Virus record (IMG/VR): IMGVR_UViG_3300008107_000023 | Location: 30,912-94,911 of that record | DNA length: 64,000 nt | Strand: one strand, 5' to 3' | DNA from: a virus | Part shown: piece after piece, positions 52,053 to 59,875 of the stretch | Layout of the letters: each line of letters begins with the position of its first letter | Numbering within the stretch: the first letter of the stretch is position 1 | Program-made: the position numbers and the translations under genes | Notes under the pieces: generated by a model | What the model saw: only the letters and a program-made list of their open reading frames with translations | Told to the model about the DNA's origin: nothing | The model's database searches: none

Positions 52053-52274
52053 ATGAACACTCCAAATTGGCAGCATCACTCCAAGAAAGAACAGAAACGA
52101 AAACTTAAACCGCAAGCACTGAGGCAAGCGAAAGCACGACTCGCCCAGTTCAAAAAGCGTCACATGGGTCGCCCAAAAGGCGACCTTTCGTTTTATTGTA
52201 GGTCCATACGAAACAAAACTGATGCCTGTTCGCCACGAAATCAAGTCTCAACTTGCAAAACTACTTGCTACTGA
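52053..52274 (+). CDS. Possible small basic protein
   Basis: The ATG follows the dehydrogenase stop directly; 73 codons. The first 42 residues are strongly basic (KKEQKRKLKPQALRQAKARL, then AQFKKRHMGRPKG). The later part runs through a terminator-like hairpin and overlaps the start of the VWA gene by 53 bases in another frame, with a Cys-rich, low-quality end. Either a short nucleic-acid-binding protein or an incidental frame; I lean slightly to a real gene because of the N-terminal composition and junction. Confidence 0.4.
   Translation: MNTPNWQHHSKKEQKRKLKPQALRQAKARLAQFKKRHMGRPKGDLSFYCRSIRNKTDACSPRNQVSTCKTTCY
52166..52194 (+). terminator. Hairpin with interrupted T tract
   Basis: A seven-base stem GGTCGCC / GGCGACC with loop CAAAA is followed by TTTCGTTTT. 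It lies between the dehydrogenase and the VWA gene, inside the possible basic ORF. It probably ends the gp55-gp46 transcript. Confidence 0.65.
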
Positions 52275-54411
52275 AGATCTAGTAGTTGAGCACAAAAAAG
52301 TTTCTACTGCTTGCTTCAATGTTCATACTCGTGTTCTGACTCTTCCCTTGTGGGAGAAAGCAAGTGGTCTTGTGTATGACCTTCTAGTGGGACATGAAGT
52401 TGGACATGCTCTTTTTACTCCAGATGAAGACTGGTTGGAGAAAGTGAAAGTCCCTCAGCAGTTTGTCAATGTTGTTGAGGATGCTCGCATTGAGAAACTA
52501 ATGAAGCGCAAGTATGCTGGACTTGCAAAGACCTTCTACAATGGATATAAAGAACTAAATGATGAGGATTTCTTCCAGATCAAAGAAGAAGATATTTCCA
52601 AGTTCAATCTTGCAGATCGTGTGAACTTGTGGTTCAAAATTGGCAACTATACGTATGTGCCAATTGAACGTGGTGAAGAGACTGAGATTATCAATCTAAT
52701 TGCCGATACAGAAACTTTTGCTGATGTTCTGATTGCTGCAGAGACACTTTATAATTATTGTAAAAAAGAAAAAGAACAGCAGCAAAAAGTTGCTGACTTT
52801 GATTCTCATGAGCAGCAAGGAAATTCCCAGTCTCCTTCCAATGAGATTGTAGAAACTAATGACTCTTCTTCTGAGCAAGATGGGGAGAGTGATAACTCAC
52901 AACCTAAACAGGATGATGGGTCCTACGGTGGAACTGCTCAGGGAGACCAAACTCAAGTAAAATCTTCTGGTGAAGAAAGTGAACCAGAAGTTCGTACTGC
53001 AGATTCATTGGAAGAAAAAATTCGTGATCTTGTTGGAAATGATGTATATGAGAATACTTATGTAGAAGTTCCTCAACTCAATCTGGATACTGTTATTGGT
53101 AAAAATTCTGAGGTTCATAAGGATATTGATAATTCATTTAATCACCAGCAAAAACTCCACAATGAGTGGGCTGTTGAGAAAAAAATTATTCCAACAAATC
53201 TTTATAATGAATCTGATATTGAGTTTCGCAAGTTCAAATCTTCCGCTCAAAAGGAAGTCAATTATCTTGTAAAAGAGTTTGAGTGCCGTAAGGCAGCAGA
53301 TCAGTATGCTCGCGCATCAACTGCTCGCACTGGTGTTCTCGATACTGCTCGTCTCCACACTTACAAATACAATGAAGACTTGTTCAAAAAAGTTTCTGTG
53401 ATTCCCGATGGAAAGAATCATGGTCTGGTATTTGTATTGGATTGGAGTGGTTCTATGGCAGAAGTAATGCTTGATACTTGCAAGCAACTCTTCAATCTTG
53501 TTTGGTTCTGTAAGAAAGTTTCCATTCCCTTTGAAGTGTATGCTTTCACTAATGAATGGCGTCGTGGTGAGTATGATTACGAGAAAGATCGTTATGTTGC
53601 AGCTGATAGAACTCCTCATTATGAAAAGAAAGAAAGTCTCTTAATCGTAGATGAAACTTTTTCTATGATGAATATTCTTACTAGCAAAGTTTCTGGTAAA
53701 GAAATGGAGCACCAACTTCTCAATATTTGGCGTCTTGCATATTGTTTCGCACGGCAATATCATTCTCATTATACTTATCCCAATCGCATGTGTCTTTCTG
53801 GCACTCCATTGAATGAGGCATTGATTTCTCTTCACCAAATTCTCCCTAAGTTTCAGAAGGAAAATAAACTGCAAAAAGTTCAGTGCATTGTCCTGACTGA
53901 TGGTGAGGCAAATCAACTTACTTATCATAGAGAAGTAAAGCGTGATTGGGAAAAAACTCCTTATCTTGGTAGTGGGTATGTAAATCCCCATAGCACTTTT
54001 CTTCGAGATCGTAAGCTTGGAACTACATATCAAATTGATTATGGGTACCATACTTTTACTGATACTCTTCTCAAAAATTTAAAGGATAAGTTTTCCTCTA
54101 CTAATTTTATTGGTATTCGGGTTCTTGGAGCTGGTTCTGCTAATCGTTTTATTAGTCTTTATCACTCTCAACTGGATAAGCAATATGAAAAAATCCAGAA
54201 TGACTGGAAGAAACTGAAGAGTTTTACTATTACAAATTCTGGATATGATGCTTACTTTGGAATCTCTGCAAATGCACTATCTCAAGATAGTGAATTTGAA
54301 GTTGCAGAATCTGCTACAAAATCTCAAATCAAATCTGCTTTTGTTAAATCTTTTAAGACCAAAAAACTAAATAAGAAAGTTCTTGGTGAATTTATTTCTT
54401 TGGTGGCATGA
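52222..54411 (+). CDS. VWA-domain protein with HExxH site, CobT-like partner of the AAA+ ATPase
   Basis: The 729-residue product has a zinc-peptidase-type HEVGH (58-62) in LLVGHEVGHALF, followed about 20 residues later by VVEDARIEKLMKRK, the layout of CobT-like/VWA metallopeptidases. The middle (200-270) is acidic and low-complexity. The C-terminal half is a von Willebrand A domain with an intact MIDAS motif DWSGS (407-411), and a later CIVLTDGEAN strand. In the cobaltochelatase pattern, a VWA subunit works with an AAA+ subunit; here the CobS-like gene lies 250 bases downstream. A MoxR/CobS-type remodelling pair is a better reading than cobalamin synthesis because no chelatase large subunit is near. 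Whether the HExxH site is catalytic is unknown. Confidence 0.82.
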   Translation: MPVRHEIKSQLAKLLATEDLVVEHKKVSTACFNVHTRVLTLPLWEKASGLVYDLLVGHEVGHALFTPDEDWLEKVKVPQQFVNVVEDARIEKLMKRKYAGLAKTFYNGYKELNDEDFFQIKEEDISKFNLADRVNLWFKIGNYTYVPIERGEETEIINLIADTETFADVLIAAETLYNYCKKEKEQQQKVADFDSHEQQGNSQSPSNEIVETNDSSSEQDGESDNSQPKQDDGSYGGTAQGDQTQVKSSGEESEPEVRTADSLEEKIRDLVGNDVYENTYVEVPQLNLDTVIGKNSEVHKDIDNSFNHQQKLHNEWAVEKKIIPTNLYNESDIEFRKFKSSAQKEVNYLVKEFECRKAADQYARASTARTGVLDTARLHTYKYNEDLFKKVSVIPDGKNHGLVFVLDWSGSMAEVMLDTCKQLFNLVWFCKKVSIPFEVYAFTNEWRRGEYDYEKDRYVAADRTPHYEKKESLLIVDETFSMMNILTSKVSGKEMEHQLLNIWRLAYCFARQYHSHYTYPNRMCLSGTPLNEALISLHQILPKFQKENKLQKVQCIVLTDGEANQLTYHREVKRDWEKTPYLGSGYVNPHSTFLRDRKLGTTYQIDYGYHTFTDTLLKNLKDKFSSTNFIGIRVLGAGSANRFISLYHSQLDKQYEKIQNDWKKLKSFTITNSGYDAYFGISANALSQDSEFEVAESATKSQIKSAFVKSFKTKKLNKKVLGEFISLVA

Positions 54412-54593
54412 AACAAAAATTTCCATTTGAACACGTATTAAAATACGATACTAAAGAAGTGTGGGTTAAATGCTCTAGTAGCATAACTGCTATGGGCATT
54501 CCCGCATTGGTTAAAAAGTATTATCCAGGATATGTTGGGAGAATTGCTACACAGGAGTACTTGGATCAACTGAGGAACCAGTTGGCGAACTGA
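54408..54593 (+). CDS. Small protein between the VWA and CobS-like genes
   Basis: The 61-residue product starts in the VWA stop (ATGA). It has a beta-type N-terminus (FEHVLKYDTKEVWVKCSSS) and a helical part (GIPALVKKYYPGYVG, then TQEYLDQLRNQLAN). No family recognised. Its position in the same transcript suggests a helper of the VWA/AAA+ pair. Confidence 0.6.
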   Translation: MKQKFPFEHVLKYDTKEVWVKCSSSITAMGIPALVKKYYPGYVGRIATQEYLDQLRNQLAN

Positions 54594-54598
54594 CCACT

Positions 54599-54622
54599 GG
54601 GGGGTTTAGATCCCCCCTTTTT
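54599..54622 (+). terminator. Intrinsic terminator after the VWA operon
   Basis: A six-base GGGGGG/CCCCCC stem with a seven-base loop TTTAGAT and a T5 tail, five bases after the preceding stop. Confidence 0.85.
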
Positions 54623-54632
54623 GCCCTATAAT
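54605..54632 (+). promoter_or_regulatory. Sigma70-like promoter before the CobS-like gene, overlapping a terminator
   Basis: TATAAT at 54627-54632 follows the terminator; the best -35 is TTTAGA (54605-54610) in the hairpin loop, spacer 16. The -10 is perfect, the -35 is poor, so strength is uncertain. Distance to the ATG is 25 bases. Confidence 0.6.
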
Positions 54633-54657
54633 AACAGAGTCAAAACAAAACAAATCA

Positions 54658-55779
54658 ATGTCTCTTTCCTCTGATTACATTCGCACTTCTCTCCAAGCAC
54701 TTTATGGAAATAATGTTACTAGTGCAGATATTCGTGCTTGGTGTAATATGAATGATGCAAACTATCAGACTGTAACTAAGAAAATTGATAATTTTAAAAC
54801 TTCTCGTGGTAAATGGAATCTTGAAGTAACCCAACAAAAAGTGGAAGAAATCGAACGTTCTTATCAAGCTCCTGCCGTCCTCCCTACTGTAGAACAGAGT
54901 CTTATTCCTACTAAAGATGATACCTTCGTCAAGTTTGGTAATTTTAACGATATTAAAAAAATTATTCAGTCCCGTCTTTTTTATCCTACGTTCATTACGG
55001 GTCTTTCGGGTAACGGTAAAACGTTCAGTGTTGAGCAAGTTTGTGCTCAACTGAAACGTGAACTGATCCGTGTAAACATTACTATTGAAACTGATGAGGA
55101 TGACCTGATTGGTGGGTTCCGTCTCGTCAACGGCGAGACTGTGTGGCATAATGGTCCAGTGATTGAAGCACTAGAGCGAGGAGCAATTCTCCTTCTTGAC
55201 GAAATTGACCTTGCCTCTAACAAAATCCTTTGTCTTCAATCTGTACTTGAAGGTAAAGGTGTATTCCTTAAAAAGATTGGTAAATATGTCAGTCCTTCTG
55301 CTGGTTTCAATGTGGTTGCTACTGCTAACACTAAGGGAAAGGGTAGTGATGACGGACGCTTTATCGGAACCAATGTCCTCAACGAAGCATTCCTTGAGCG
55401 GTTCCCTGTGACCTTTGAGCAGTCCTATCCTTCTCCAGCAACTGAGCAGAAGATCCTTGAGGGTGTCGCTCTGGACCTTGGCGTGGAGGATCGTGACTTC
55501 TGCAAGCGCCTGGTGGACTGGGCAGACATTATTCGTAAGACCTTCTATGACGGTGGTATTGAGGAAATCATTAGCACTCGCCGCCTTGTGCATATCATTC
55601 GCGCTTACAGTATTTTTGCTGACAAAGCAAAGGCAATCCAAGTGTGTGTGAACCGATTTGACGACGAAACCAAGCAAGCATTCCTTGAACTTTACGATAA
55701 AGTGGATGCCGACTTCCAAATGCCTTCTACTAGTCCCGAACTGACTGTAGAATACGTTGACCAACCTACCTCTTTCTGA
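54658..55779 (+). CDS. cobS: CobS-like AAA+ ATPase
   Basis: The 373-residue MoxR/CobS-type ATPase has an N-terminal helical domain (1-70; SADIRAWCNMNDANYQTVTK), Walker A GLSGNGKT (115-122), an ETDEDDLIGGFRLVNGET loop, Walker B GAILLLDEIDLA (175-186), a sensor-1-like VVATANTKGKG and an arginine-finger region LERFPVTFEQSYP. Genes of this kind are usually annotated cobS in marine T4-like phages and assumed to help cobalamin synthesis. The VWA/HExxH partner just upstream makes a general protein-remodelling complex equally likely. Confidence 0.88.
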   Translation: MSLSSDYIRTSLQALYGNNVTSADIRAWCNMNDANYQTVTKKIDNFKTSRGKWNLEVTQQKVEEIERSYQAPAVLPTVEQSLIPTKDDTFVKFGNFNDIKKIIQSRLFYPTFITGLSGNGKTFSVEQVCAQLKRELIRVNITIETDEDDLIGGFRLVNGETVWHNGPVIEALERGAILLLDEIDLASNKILCLQSVLEGKGVFLKKIGKYVSPSAGFNVVATANTKGKGSDDGRFIGTNVLNEAFLERFPVTFEQSYPSPATEQKILEGVALDLGVEDRDFCKRLVDWADIIRKTFYDGGIEEIISTRRLVHIIRAYSIFADKAKAIQVCVNRFDDETKQAFLELYDKVDADFQMPSTSPELTVEYVDQPTSF

Positions 55780-55785
55780 TATAAT
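55757..55785 (+). promoter_or_regulatory. Sigma70-type promoter at the end of cobS
   Basis: TTGACC (55757-55762) and TATAAT (55780-55785) with a 17-base spacer lie within the last codons and stop of the CobS-like gene, just before a terminator hairpin. The predicted start point falls at the hairpin's left arm, so new transcripts would lack the complete stem and escape it. Confidence 0.8.
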
Positions 55786-55786
55786 T

Positions 55787-55816
55787 GGGGAAGGTTAATT
55801 ATGACTTCCCCTTTTT
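55787..55816 (+). terminator. Intrinsic terminator after cobS
   Basis: Seven-base stem GGGGAAG / CTTCCCC, loop of 11 bases, T5 tail, starting seven bases after the CobS-like stop and ending just before the next gene at 55820. Confidence 0.85.
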
Positions 55817-55819
55817 ATT

Positions 55820-56329
55820 ATGGACGAGTATCCTTATTCCAATAACTTTGGAATTAATCATGCAAAAACTTCTAATCCCGAGATGGTAGAACACACTCCA
55901 GAATATTATGATAGGGATCGTAATCTTCCCTATAATCAATTTACTATGTCTCTAAATGAAGAGACTGGAATGCTTAATCTAACAAAAAATCCTGTGAACA
56001 TGAGCGAAACTAAAAACCACCTTTGGAAATATAATGAGGATAAAATTCTGAAAGATATTCAGGATTATGTGACTAGCACGTATGGTAGTCATTATTGTGG
56101 ACATAATGAAGCGTATAAGAATACGCAAACTATCGACCTGATGGCAGCGAAGGATCTGGCAACACATTTTTGTCAAGCAAATATCCTTAAGTATGGCAGT
56201 CGTTATGGTGATAAGGATGGACGTAATAAGCGCGATTTGATGAAAGTCATTCATTACGCTATGCTTCTTCTCCATTTCGATGGGCACTACACTCGTAAAG
56301 ATAATGGTTTTACTGAATTTACTCGCTGA
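55820..56329 (+). CDS. Hypothetical protein, DUF3310-like C-terminus
   Basis: The 169-residue product has a polar N-terminal half (INHAKTSNPEMVEHTPEYYD) and a C-terminal part QANILKYGSRYGDKDGRNKR with DLMKVIHYAMLLLHFDGHY. The last portion resembles DUF3310-type small phage proteins (nucleotide-kinase-like, xIKYxxRxxxKxxxxDLxKAxxYL). I would not go beyond that. It lies directly before the clamp gene and behind its own promoter, suggesting a DNA-metabolism role. Confidence 0.6.
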   Translation: MDEYPYSNNFGINHAKTSNPEMVEHTPEYYDRDRNLPYNQFTMSLNEETGMLNLTKNPVNMSETKNHLWKYNEDKILKDIQDYVTSTYGSHYCGHNEAYKNTQTIDLMAAKDLATHFCQANILKYGSRYGDKDGRNKRDLMKVIHYAMLLLHFDGHYTRKDNGFTEFTR

Positions 56330-56334
56330 TTATT

Positions 56335-57000
56335 ATGAAACTCTCTGATAAAACTCTTACCCTCCTCAAGAACTTCTCTTCTATCAATCAGTCCATTCTG
56401 TTTAAGGAAGGAAACAATCTTCGCACAATTTCGGTGATGAAGAACATTCTTGCGGAAGCAACAATTGAAGAAGAACTCCCCAAAGATTTTGGTATCTATG
56501 ATTTGAACCAGTTTCTGAACGGACTTAATCTGCACCAGAATGCAGAACTTGATTTCCAGAATGATGGATATGTTGTCATTAAGGAAGGTAAAACACGATC
56601 AAAATATTTCTTTGCAGATCCTAACGTAATTGTTACCCCACCAGATAAATCTATTTCGTTGCCAAGCGAAGACGTTTGTTTCTTGCTTGATACCAAAGAA
56701 CTTGATAAACTGCTTAAAGCTGCTGCTGTTTATCAACTTCCTGACTTGTCTGTGGTTGGTGAAGCAGGTGTGGTGAAACTGGTTGTTCGTGATAAGAAGA
56801 ACGATACTTCTAACGACTTCTCTGTGGTTGTTGGTGAAACTGATGAAGTATTCACTTTCAACTTCAAGGTAGAAAACATCAAGATTATCCCTGGTAACTA
56901 TGAGGTGGTCATCTCAAGTAAACTTTTGTCGCGATTTAAGAATACTGGATTTGATGTAACGTATTATATTGCACTTGAGCCAGATTCAACATTTGGATAA
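56335..57000 (+). CDS. gp45: gp45 sliding clamp
   Basis: The 221-residue product matches T4-like gp45: KLSDKTLTLLKNFSSINQSI, FKEGNNLRTISVMKNILAEA, PKDFGIYDLNQFLNGLNL and a C-terminal VISSKLLSRFKNTGFDVTYY. T4 gp45 has 228 residues. The trimeric ring tethers gp43 to DNA and is also the moving enhancer for gp55-dependent late transcription, linking replication to the TATAAATA promoters of this window. Confidence 0.94.
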   Translation: MKLSDKTLTLLKNFSSINQSILFKEGNNLRTISVMKNILAEATIEEELPKDFGIYDLNQFLNGLNLHQNAELDFQNDGYVVIKEGKTRSKYFFADPNVIVTPPDKSISLPSEDVCFLLDTKELDKLLKAAAVYQLPDLSVVGEAGVVKLVVRDKKNDTSNDFSVVVGETDEVFTFNFKVENIKIIPGNYEVVISSKLLSRFKNTGFDVTYYIALEPDSTFG

Positions 57001-57009
57001 TTCATTATT

Positions 57010-57174
57010 ATGTACAGGCAAAAATCTAATTTAATAACTAGCATATCTATAAAACAGAAAGACGAATCTGATTTTTTAGATCTCAAAGAATATCTAAAAG
57101 ATAATAGATATTCTTTGTCTGATTATATTGTCTATTGTTGGAAAAAAGGGGTAAGGTTTGATTGTGACAAGTGA
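57010..57174 (+). CDS. Small protein between gp45 and gp44
   Basis: A 54-codon frame (YRQKSNLITSISIKQKDES, then FLDLKEYLKDNRYSLSDYIV) ends with WKKGVRFDCDK and overlaps the gp44 start by 11 bases. It contains the putative Shine-Dalgarno for gp44. The gap would otherwise be 160 bases without a gene, and the compact helical composition suggests it is real. Function unknown. Confidence 0.55.
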   Translation: MYRQKSNLITSISIKQKDESDFLDLKEYLKDNRYSLSDYIVYCWKKGVRFDCDK

Positions 57175-58108
57175 ATTTCTTTTTGTGGAGAAATACCGCC
57201 CTCAAGTGATTGAGGATTGTATTCTTCCTGATGATACTAAAAAAACATTTAAGGAGTTTGTAGAGAAAGGTGAGATTCCAAATCTCCTTCTCGCAGGACC
57301 TCCTGGTATTGGTAAAACTACCATTGCAAAAGCATTGTGCAATGAACTGGGAGCAGACTATTATGTTATCAACGGATCCGACGAAGGGCGTTTCCTGGAT
57401 ACTGTACGGAACCAAGCGAAGAACTTCGCTTCGACCGTCTCACTTACAGGATCTTCTAAACATAAAGTCATCATCATCGATGAGGCTGATAACACAGGCA
57501 ACGACGTACAACTCTTACTACGGGCGAATATTGAGGCATTTTATAACAACTGCCGATTCATCTTCACCTGTAACTACAAAAATAAAATCATTGAACCCCT
57601 CCACTCCCGATGTGCAGTCATTGATTTCACAATCAAAGGAAAGCAAAGGGTCCAACTCGCAGGAAGTTTCTTCCAACGTCTCCAAACGATCTTGGATCAA
57701 GAAAAGATTGAGTATGATCAAAAAGTCGTTGCAGAACTCGTATCGAAACACTTTCCCGATTTTCGACGTGTTCTAAATGAAATCCAAAGATATTCTACTG
57801 GTGGCAAAATTGACTCTGGTATTCTTGCCTCTTTCTCTGACGTATCTGTAAATGAACTTGTTAAAAATCTCAAAACTAAAAACTTTACTGAAGTCCGAAA
57901 GTGGGTGGTCAGCAACTTGGACAACGACGCTTCTCATCTACTTCGCAGGGTTTATGACGCCGCTTTTGATCACCTTCTACCCCAATCTATTCCCGCTGCT
58001 GTTCTTGTTATTGCTAAGTATCAATACCAATGTGCATTCGTGGCTGATCAGGAAATAAATCTTCTTGCTGCCCTTACTGAAATCATGGTGGAGTGTGAAT
58101 TCAAATGA
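57164..58108 (+). CDS. gp44: gp44 clamp loader large subunit
   Basis: The AAA+ clamp loader begins TSEFLFVEKYRPQVIEDCIL; a GTG at 57164 eight bases after GTAAGG is the likely start (314 residues; a TTG at 57158 would add two). Motifs: Walker A AGPPGIGKTT, Walker B KVIIIDEADN, sensor 1 FIFTCNYKNK and the SRC arginine finger LHSRCAVIDF. T4 gp44 has 319 residues. It loads gp45 with gp62. The next gene overlaps by four bases. Confidence 0.94.
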   Translation: MTSEFLFVEKYRPQVIEDCILPDDTKKTFKEFVEKGEIPNLLLAGPPGIGKTTIAKALCNELGADYYVINGSDEGRFLDTVRNQAKNFASTVSLTGSSKHKVIIIDEADNTGNDVQLLLRANIEAFYNNCRFIFTCNYKNKIIEPLHSRCAVIDFTIKGKQRVQLAGSFFQRLQTILDQEKIEYDQKVVAELVSKHFPDFRRVLNEIQRYSTGGKIDSGILASFSDVSVNELVKNLKTKNFTEVRKWVVSNLDNDASHLLRRVYDAAFDHLLPQSIPAAVLVIAKYQYQCAFVADQEINLLAALTEIMVECEFK

Positions 58109-58913
58109 AATCTCTCAAAACTCCTTTACGTTATCCTGGAGGTAAATCTCGTGCTTGTGAAAAGATGGGACCTTATTTTCCAGATCTTCGCAACTATGAA
58201 GAGTTTCGTGAACCGTTTCTTGGTGGGGGAAGTGTTGCGATTTATATCACAAAGAAGTATCCTGGGTTAAATATTTGGGTAAATGATTTATATGAACCTC
58301 TTGTAAACTTCTGGCAGCAACTCCAGATGTTTGGAAATGATTTGAAAAATGAACTGGTGGATTGTAAACTTGCTTACAACACTCCAGATTTAGCGAAAGA
58401 ATTGTTTCTCAAATCAAAGGAGCATGTTAATGACCAAAGTTTGCCTAGCATTGACCGTGCTGTGGCTTTCTATGTTGTCAATAAGTGCAGTTTCAGTGGT
58501 CTCACAGAGAGTTCATCATTTTCTCAGCAAGCGTCCAATTCCAACTTCAGTTTGCGGGGGATCGAAAAGTTGCCTGCGTATTCTGCGTTGATTGCAAACT
58601 GGCGTATAACTAATTACTCCTATGATTATCTGATGGATGGAAACATGGGTGCTTTTATGTATCTTGATCCTCCTTATGATATTAAGGATAATCTCTATGG
58701 GCGTAAGGGATCAATGCACAAAGGATTTGATCACAACTAATAAGTTATAACTCCGATCAACTGGTTAAAGATCGATTCAAGAACAAGAAATGGAAGACGG
58801 GTGAGTTTGATTTGACTTACACAATGCGTTCTGTTGGTGAATATATGAGAGAGCAAAAAGAAAGAAAAGAACTTTTGTTGTTTAATTATAATAAAGATTT
58901 GTTATGGAATTGA
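58105..58913 (+). pseudogene. D12-class DNA adenine methylase, frameshifted with an internal gap
   Basis: The first frame (58105-58740, 211 residues) has LRYPGGKSRACEKM with the S-adenosylmethionine motif, EPFLGGGSVAIYI, and the catalytic motif YLDPPYD near residue 192, and stops after KGSMHKGFDHN. Directly after, in another frame (58737-58913), the rest of the enzyme continues: LISYNSDQLVKDRF, then WKTGEFDLTYTMRSVGEYM, ending LLLFNYNKDLLWN. In intact D12 methylases roughly 12-18 residues separate these blocks, so a short out-of-frame deletion is likely. The catalytic motif remains but the C-terminal part of the fold is cut off. It lies between the two clamp-loader genes; gp62 starts inside the remnant. 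Confidence 0.75.
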
Positions 58914-59272
58914 AGGACTGGTTGAATTCGGTAAATTTTACGAAAGAGGATTTGTCAGAAGATATTGGTGAGTATCCTCCATATATTGTCAATAAATGTT
59001 TGTCTGGACATATTGATTGCATCATGTATGCAAATGAGATGAATATTAATTGTCGCTTAGATAAAGACATGCAATATTCATTTTATCTAAATAGTCTTAG
59101 GAAAAAGAAGAGATTTTCTCCCTGGCTCCGAAAAGATAAAGTTACAGACTTAGAATGTATTAAAAGTTACTATGGATATAGTAATGAAAAAGCATTGCAA
59201 GCTCTAAAAATCTTATCGAAAGAACAAATTGCTTTTATTAAACAAAGACTTGATATTGGAGGAAAAAAATGA
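58904..59272 (+). CDS. gp62: gp62 clamp loader small subunit
   Basis: The 122-residue product (LKDWLNSVNFTKEDLSEDIG, EYPPYIVNKCLSGHIDCIMY, then FYLNSLRKKKRFSPWLRKDK) has the T4-like gp62 pattern, including YPPYIVN and the RFSPWLRK motif. T4 gp62 is longer (187 residues); short forms are usual in marine relatives. It couples gp44 to the clamp. It starts in the methylase remnant and overlaps regA by four bases, behind a GGAGGA ribosome-binding site for regA. Confidence 0.9.
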   Translation: MELKDWLNSVNFTKEDLSEDIGEYPPYIVNKCLSGHIDCIMYANEMNINCRLDKDMQYSFYLNSLRKKKRFSPWLRKDKVTDLECIKSYYGYSNEKALQALKILSKEQIAFIKQRLDIGGKK

Positions 59273-59715
59273 CTACTGCAACAAATACAGTAGAACCTGA
59301 AGTTCATTGGTCTCAGGATCAAATGGTTGAGGTTATTCTTAATGAACCTGATGATTTTTTGAAAGTTCGTGAAACTTTGACACGTATCGGAGTTGCATCG
59401 AGAAAGGAGAAAAAACTTTACCAATCTTGCCACATTCTTCATAAGCAAGGTAGATATTATATTGTTCACTTCAAAGAACTTTTTGCTCTTGACGGAAAGC
59501 ACGCAAACCTTACTGTTAATGATATTCAAAGACGTAATAGAATTGTAAGACTTCTTGCTGATTGGGGACTTATTACGGTAGTAAAACCAGACTCTGTAAT
59601 TGATATTGCACCACTCAATCAAATCAAAGTACTTTCCTATAAGGATAAGGGTGATTGGATTCTTGAGCAAAAATATAATATTGGTAAAAAGGCAAAATCT
59701 GTAGAAGCAGAATAA
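59269..59715 (+). CDS. regA: RegA translational repressor
   Basis: The 148-residue protein has LNEPDDFLKVRETLTRIGVA, a KKLYQSCHILHKQGRYYIVH stretch and RRNRIVRLLADWGLITVVKP, all characteristic of RegA. T4 RegA has 122 residues; the extra part is N-terminal (about 18) and C-terminal. It binds the start region of early phage mRNAs and blocks translation. Order gp45-gp44-gp62-regA-gp43 is that of T4. A terminator follows. Confidence 0.92.
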   Translation: MTTATNTVEPEVHWSQDQMVEVILNEPDDFLKVRETLTRIGVASRKEKKLYQSCHILHKQGRYYIVHFKELFALDGKHANLTVNDIQRRNRIVRLLADWGLITVVKPDSVIDIAPLNQIKVLSYKDKGDWILEQKYNIGKKAKSVEAE

Positions 59716-59718
59716 ATA
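59711..59718 (+). promoter_or_regulatory. Late promoter-like element (AATAAATA) at the regA stop
   Basis: AATAAATA overlaps the regA stop, but a terminator follows 50 bases later. It may be fortuitous, or serve late hsp20 expression with read-through. Confidence 0.3.
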
Positions 59719-59767
59719 AGACTGAGACCTTTCGTGCGGTCTCTACAAAAGTCGGAACACCCTAAAA

Positions 59768-59799
59768 AGAGGTTCGGTTTTACCGATACCTCTTTTTTT
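59768..59799 (+). terminator. Intrinsic terminator after regA
   Basis: A long stem AGAGGT-TCGGT / ACCGA-ACCTCT with one bulged base and a TTT loop, followed by seven T. A second hairpin (GAGACC / GGTCTC, 59724-59743) lies just upstream without a T tract. Confidence 0.9.
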
Positions 59800-59808
59800 C
59801 GTTTCTTG

Positions 59809-59814
59809 TATAAT
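59809..59814 (+). promoter_or_regulatory. Sigma70-like -10 element before hsp20
   Basis: TATAAT ten bases after the terminator T tract, 61 bases before hsp20. No good -35 is seen at 16-18 bases, so this rests on the -10 only. Confidence 0.45.
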
Positions 59815-59875
59815 TAGTAATGGATGCCGAAAGGGTCCACACAACACAAACTCGCTTTAAAAAGGAGCTACCATA

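Noticed and set aside
55171-55764. Antisense 197-codon frame opposite the CobS-like gene
   Set aside because: The sense strand encodes clear AAA+ motifs over the same bases; no minus-strand promoter or other minus-strand genes are seen in the window.
57270-57776. Second + frame of 168 codons inside gp44
   Set aside because: It lies fully within gp44, which has all clamp-loader motifs; the alternative product is low in recognisable structure.
58720-58745. Programmed ribosomal frameshift to rescue the methylase
   Set aside because: No slippery heptamer or following structure is visible at GATCACAACTAATAAG, and residues are missing between the two parts, so simple frameshifting would not restore the enzyme.
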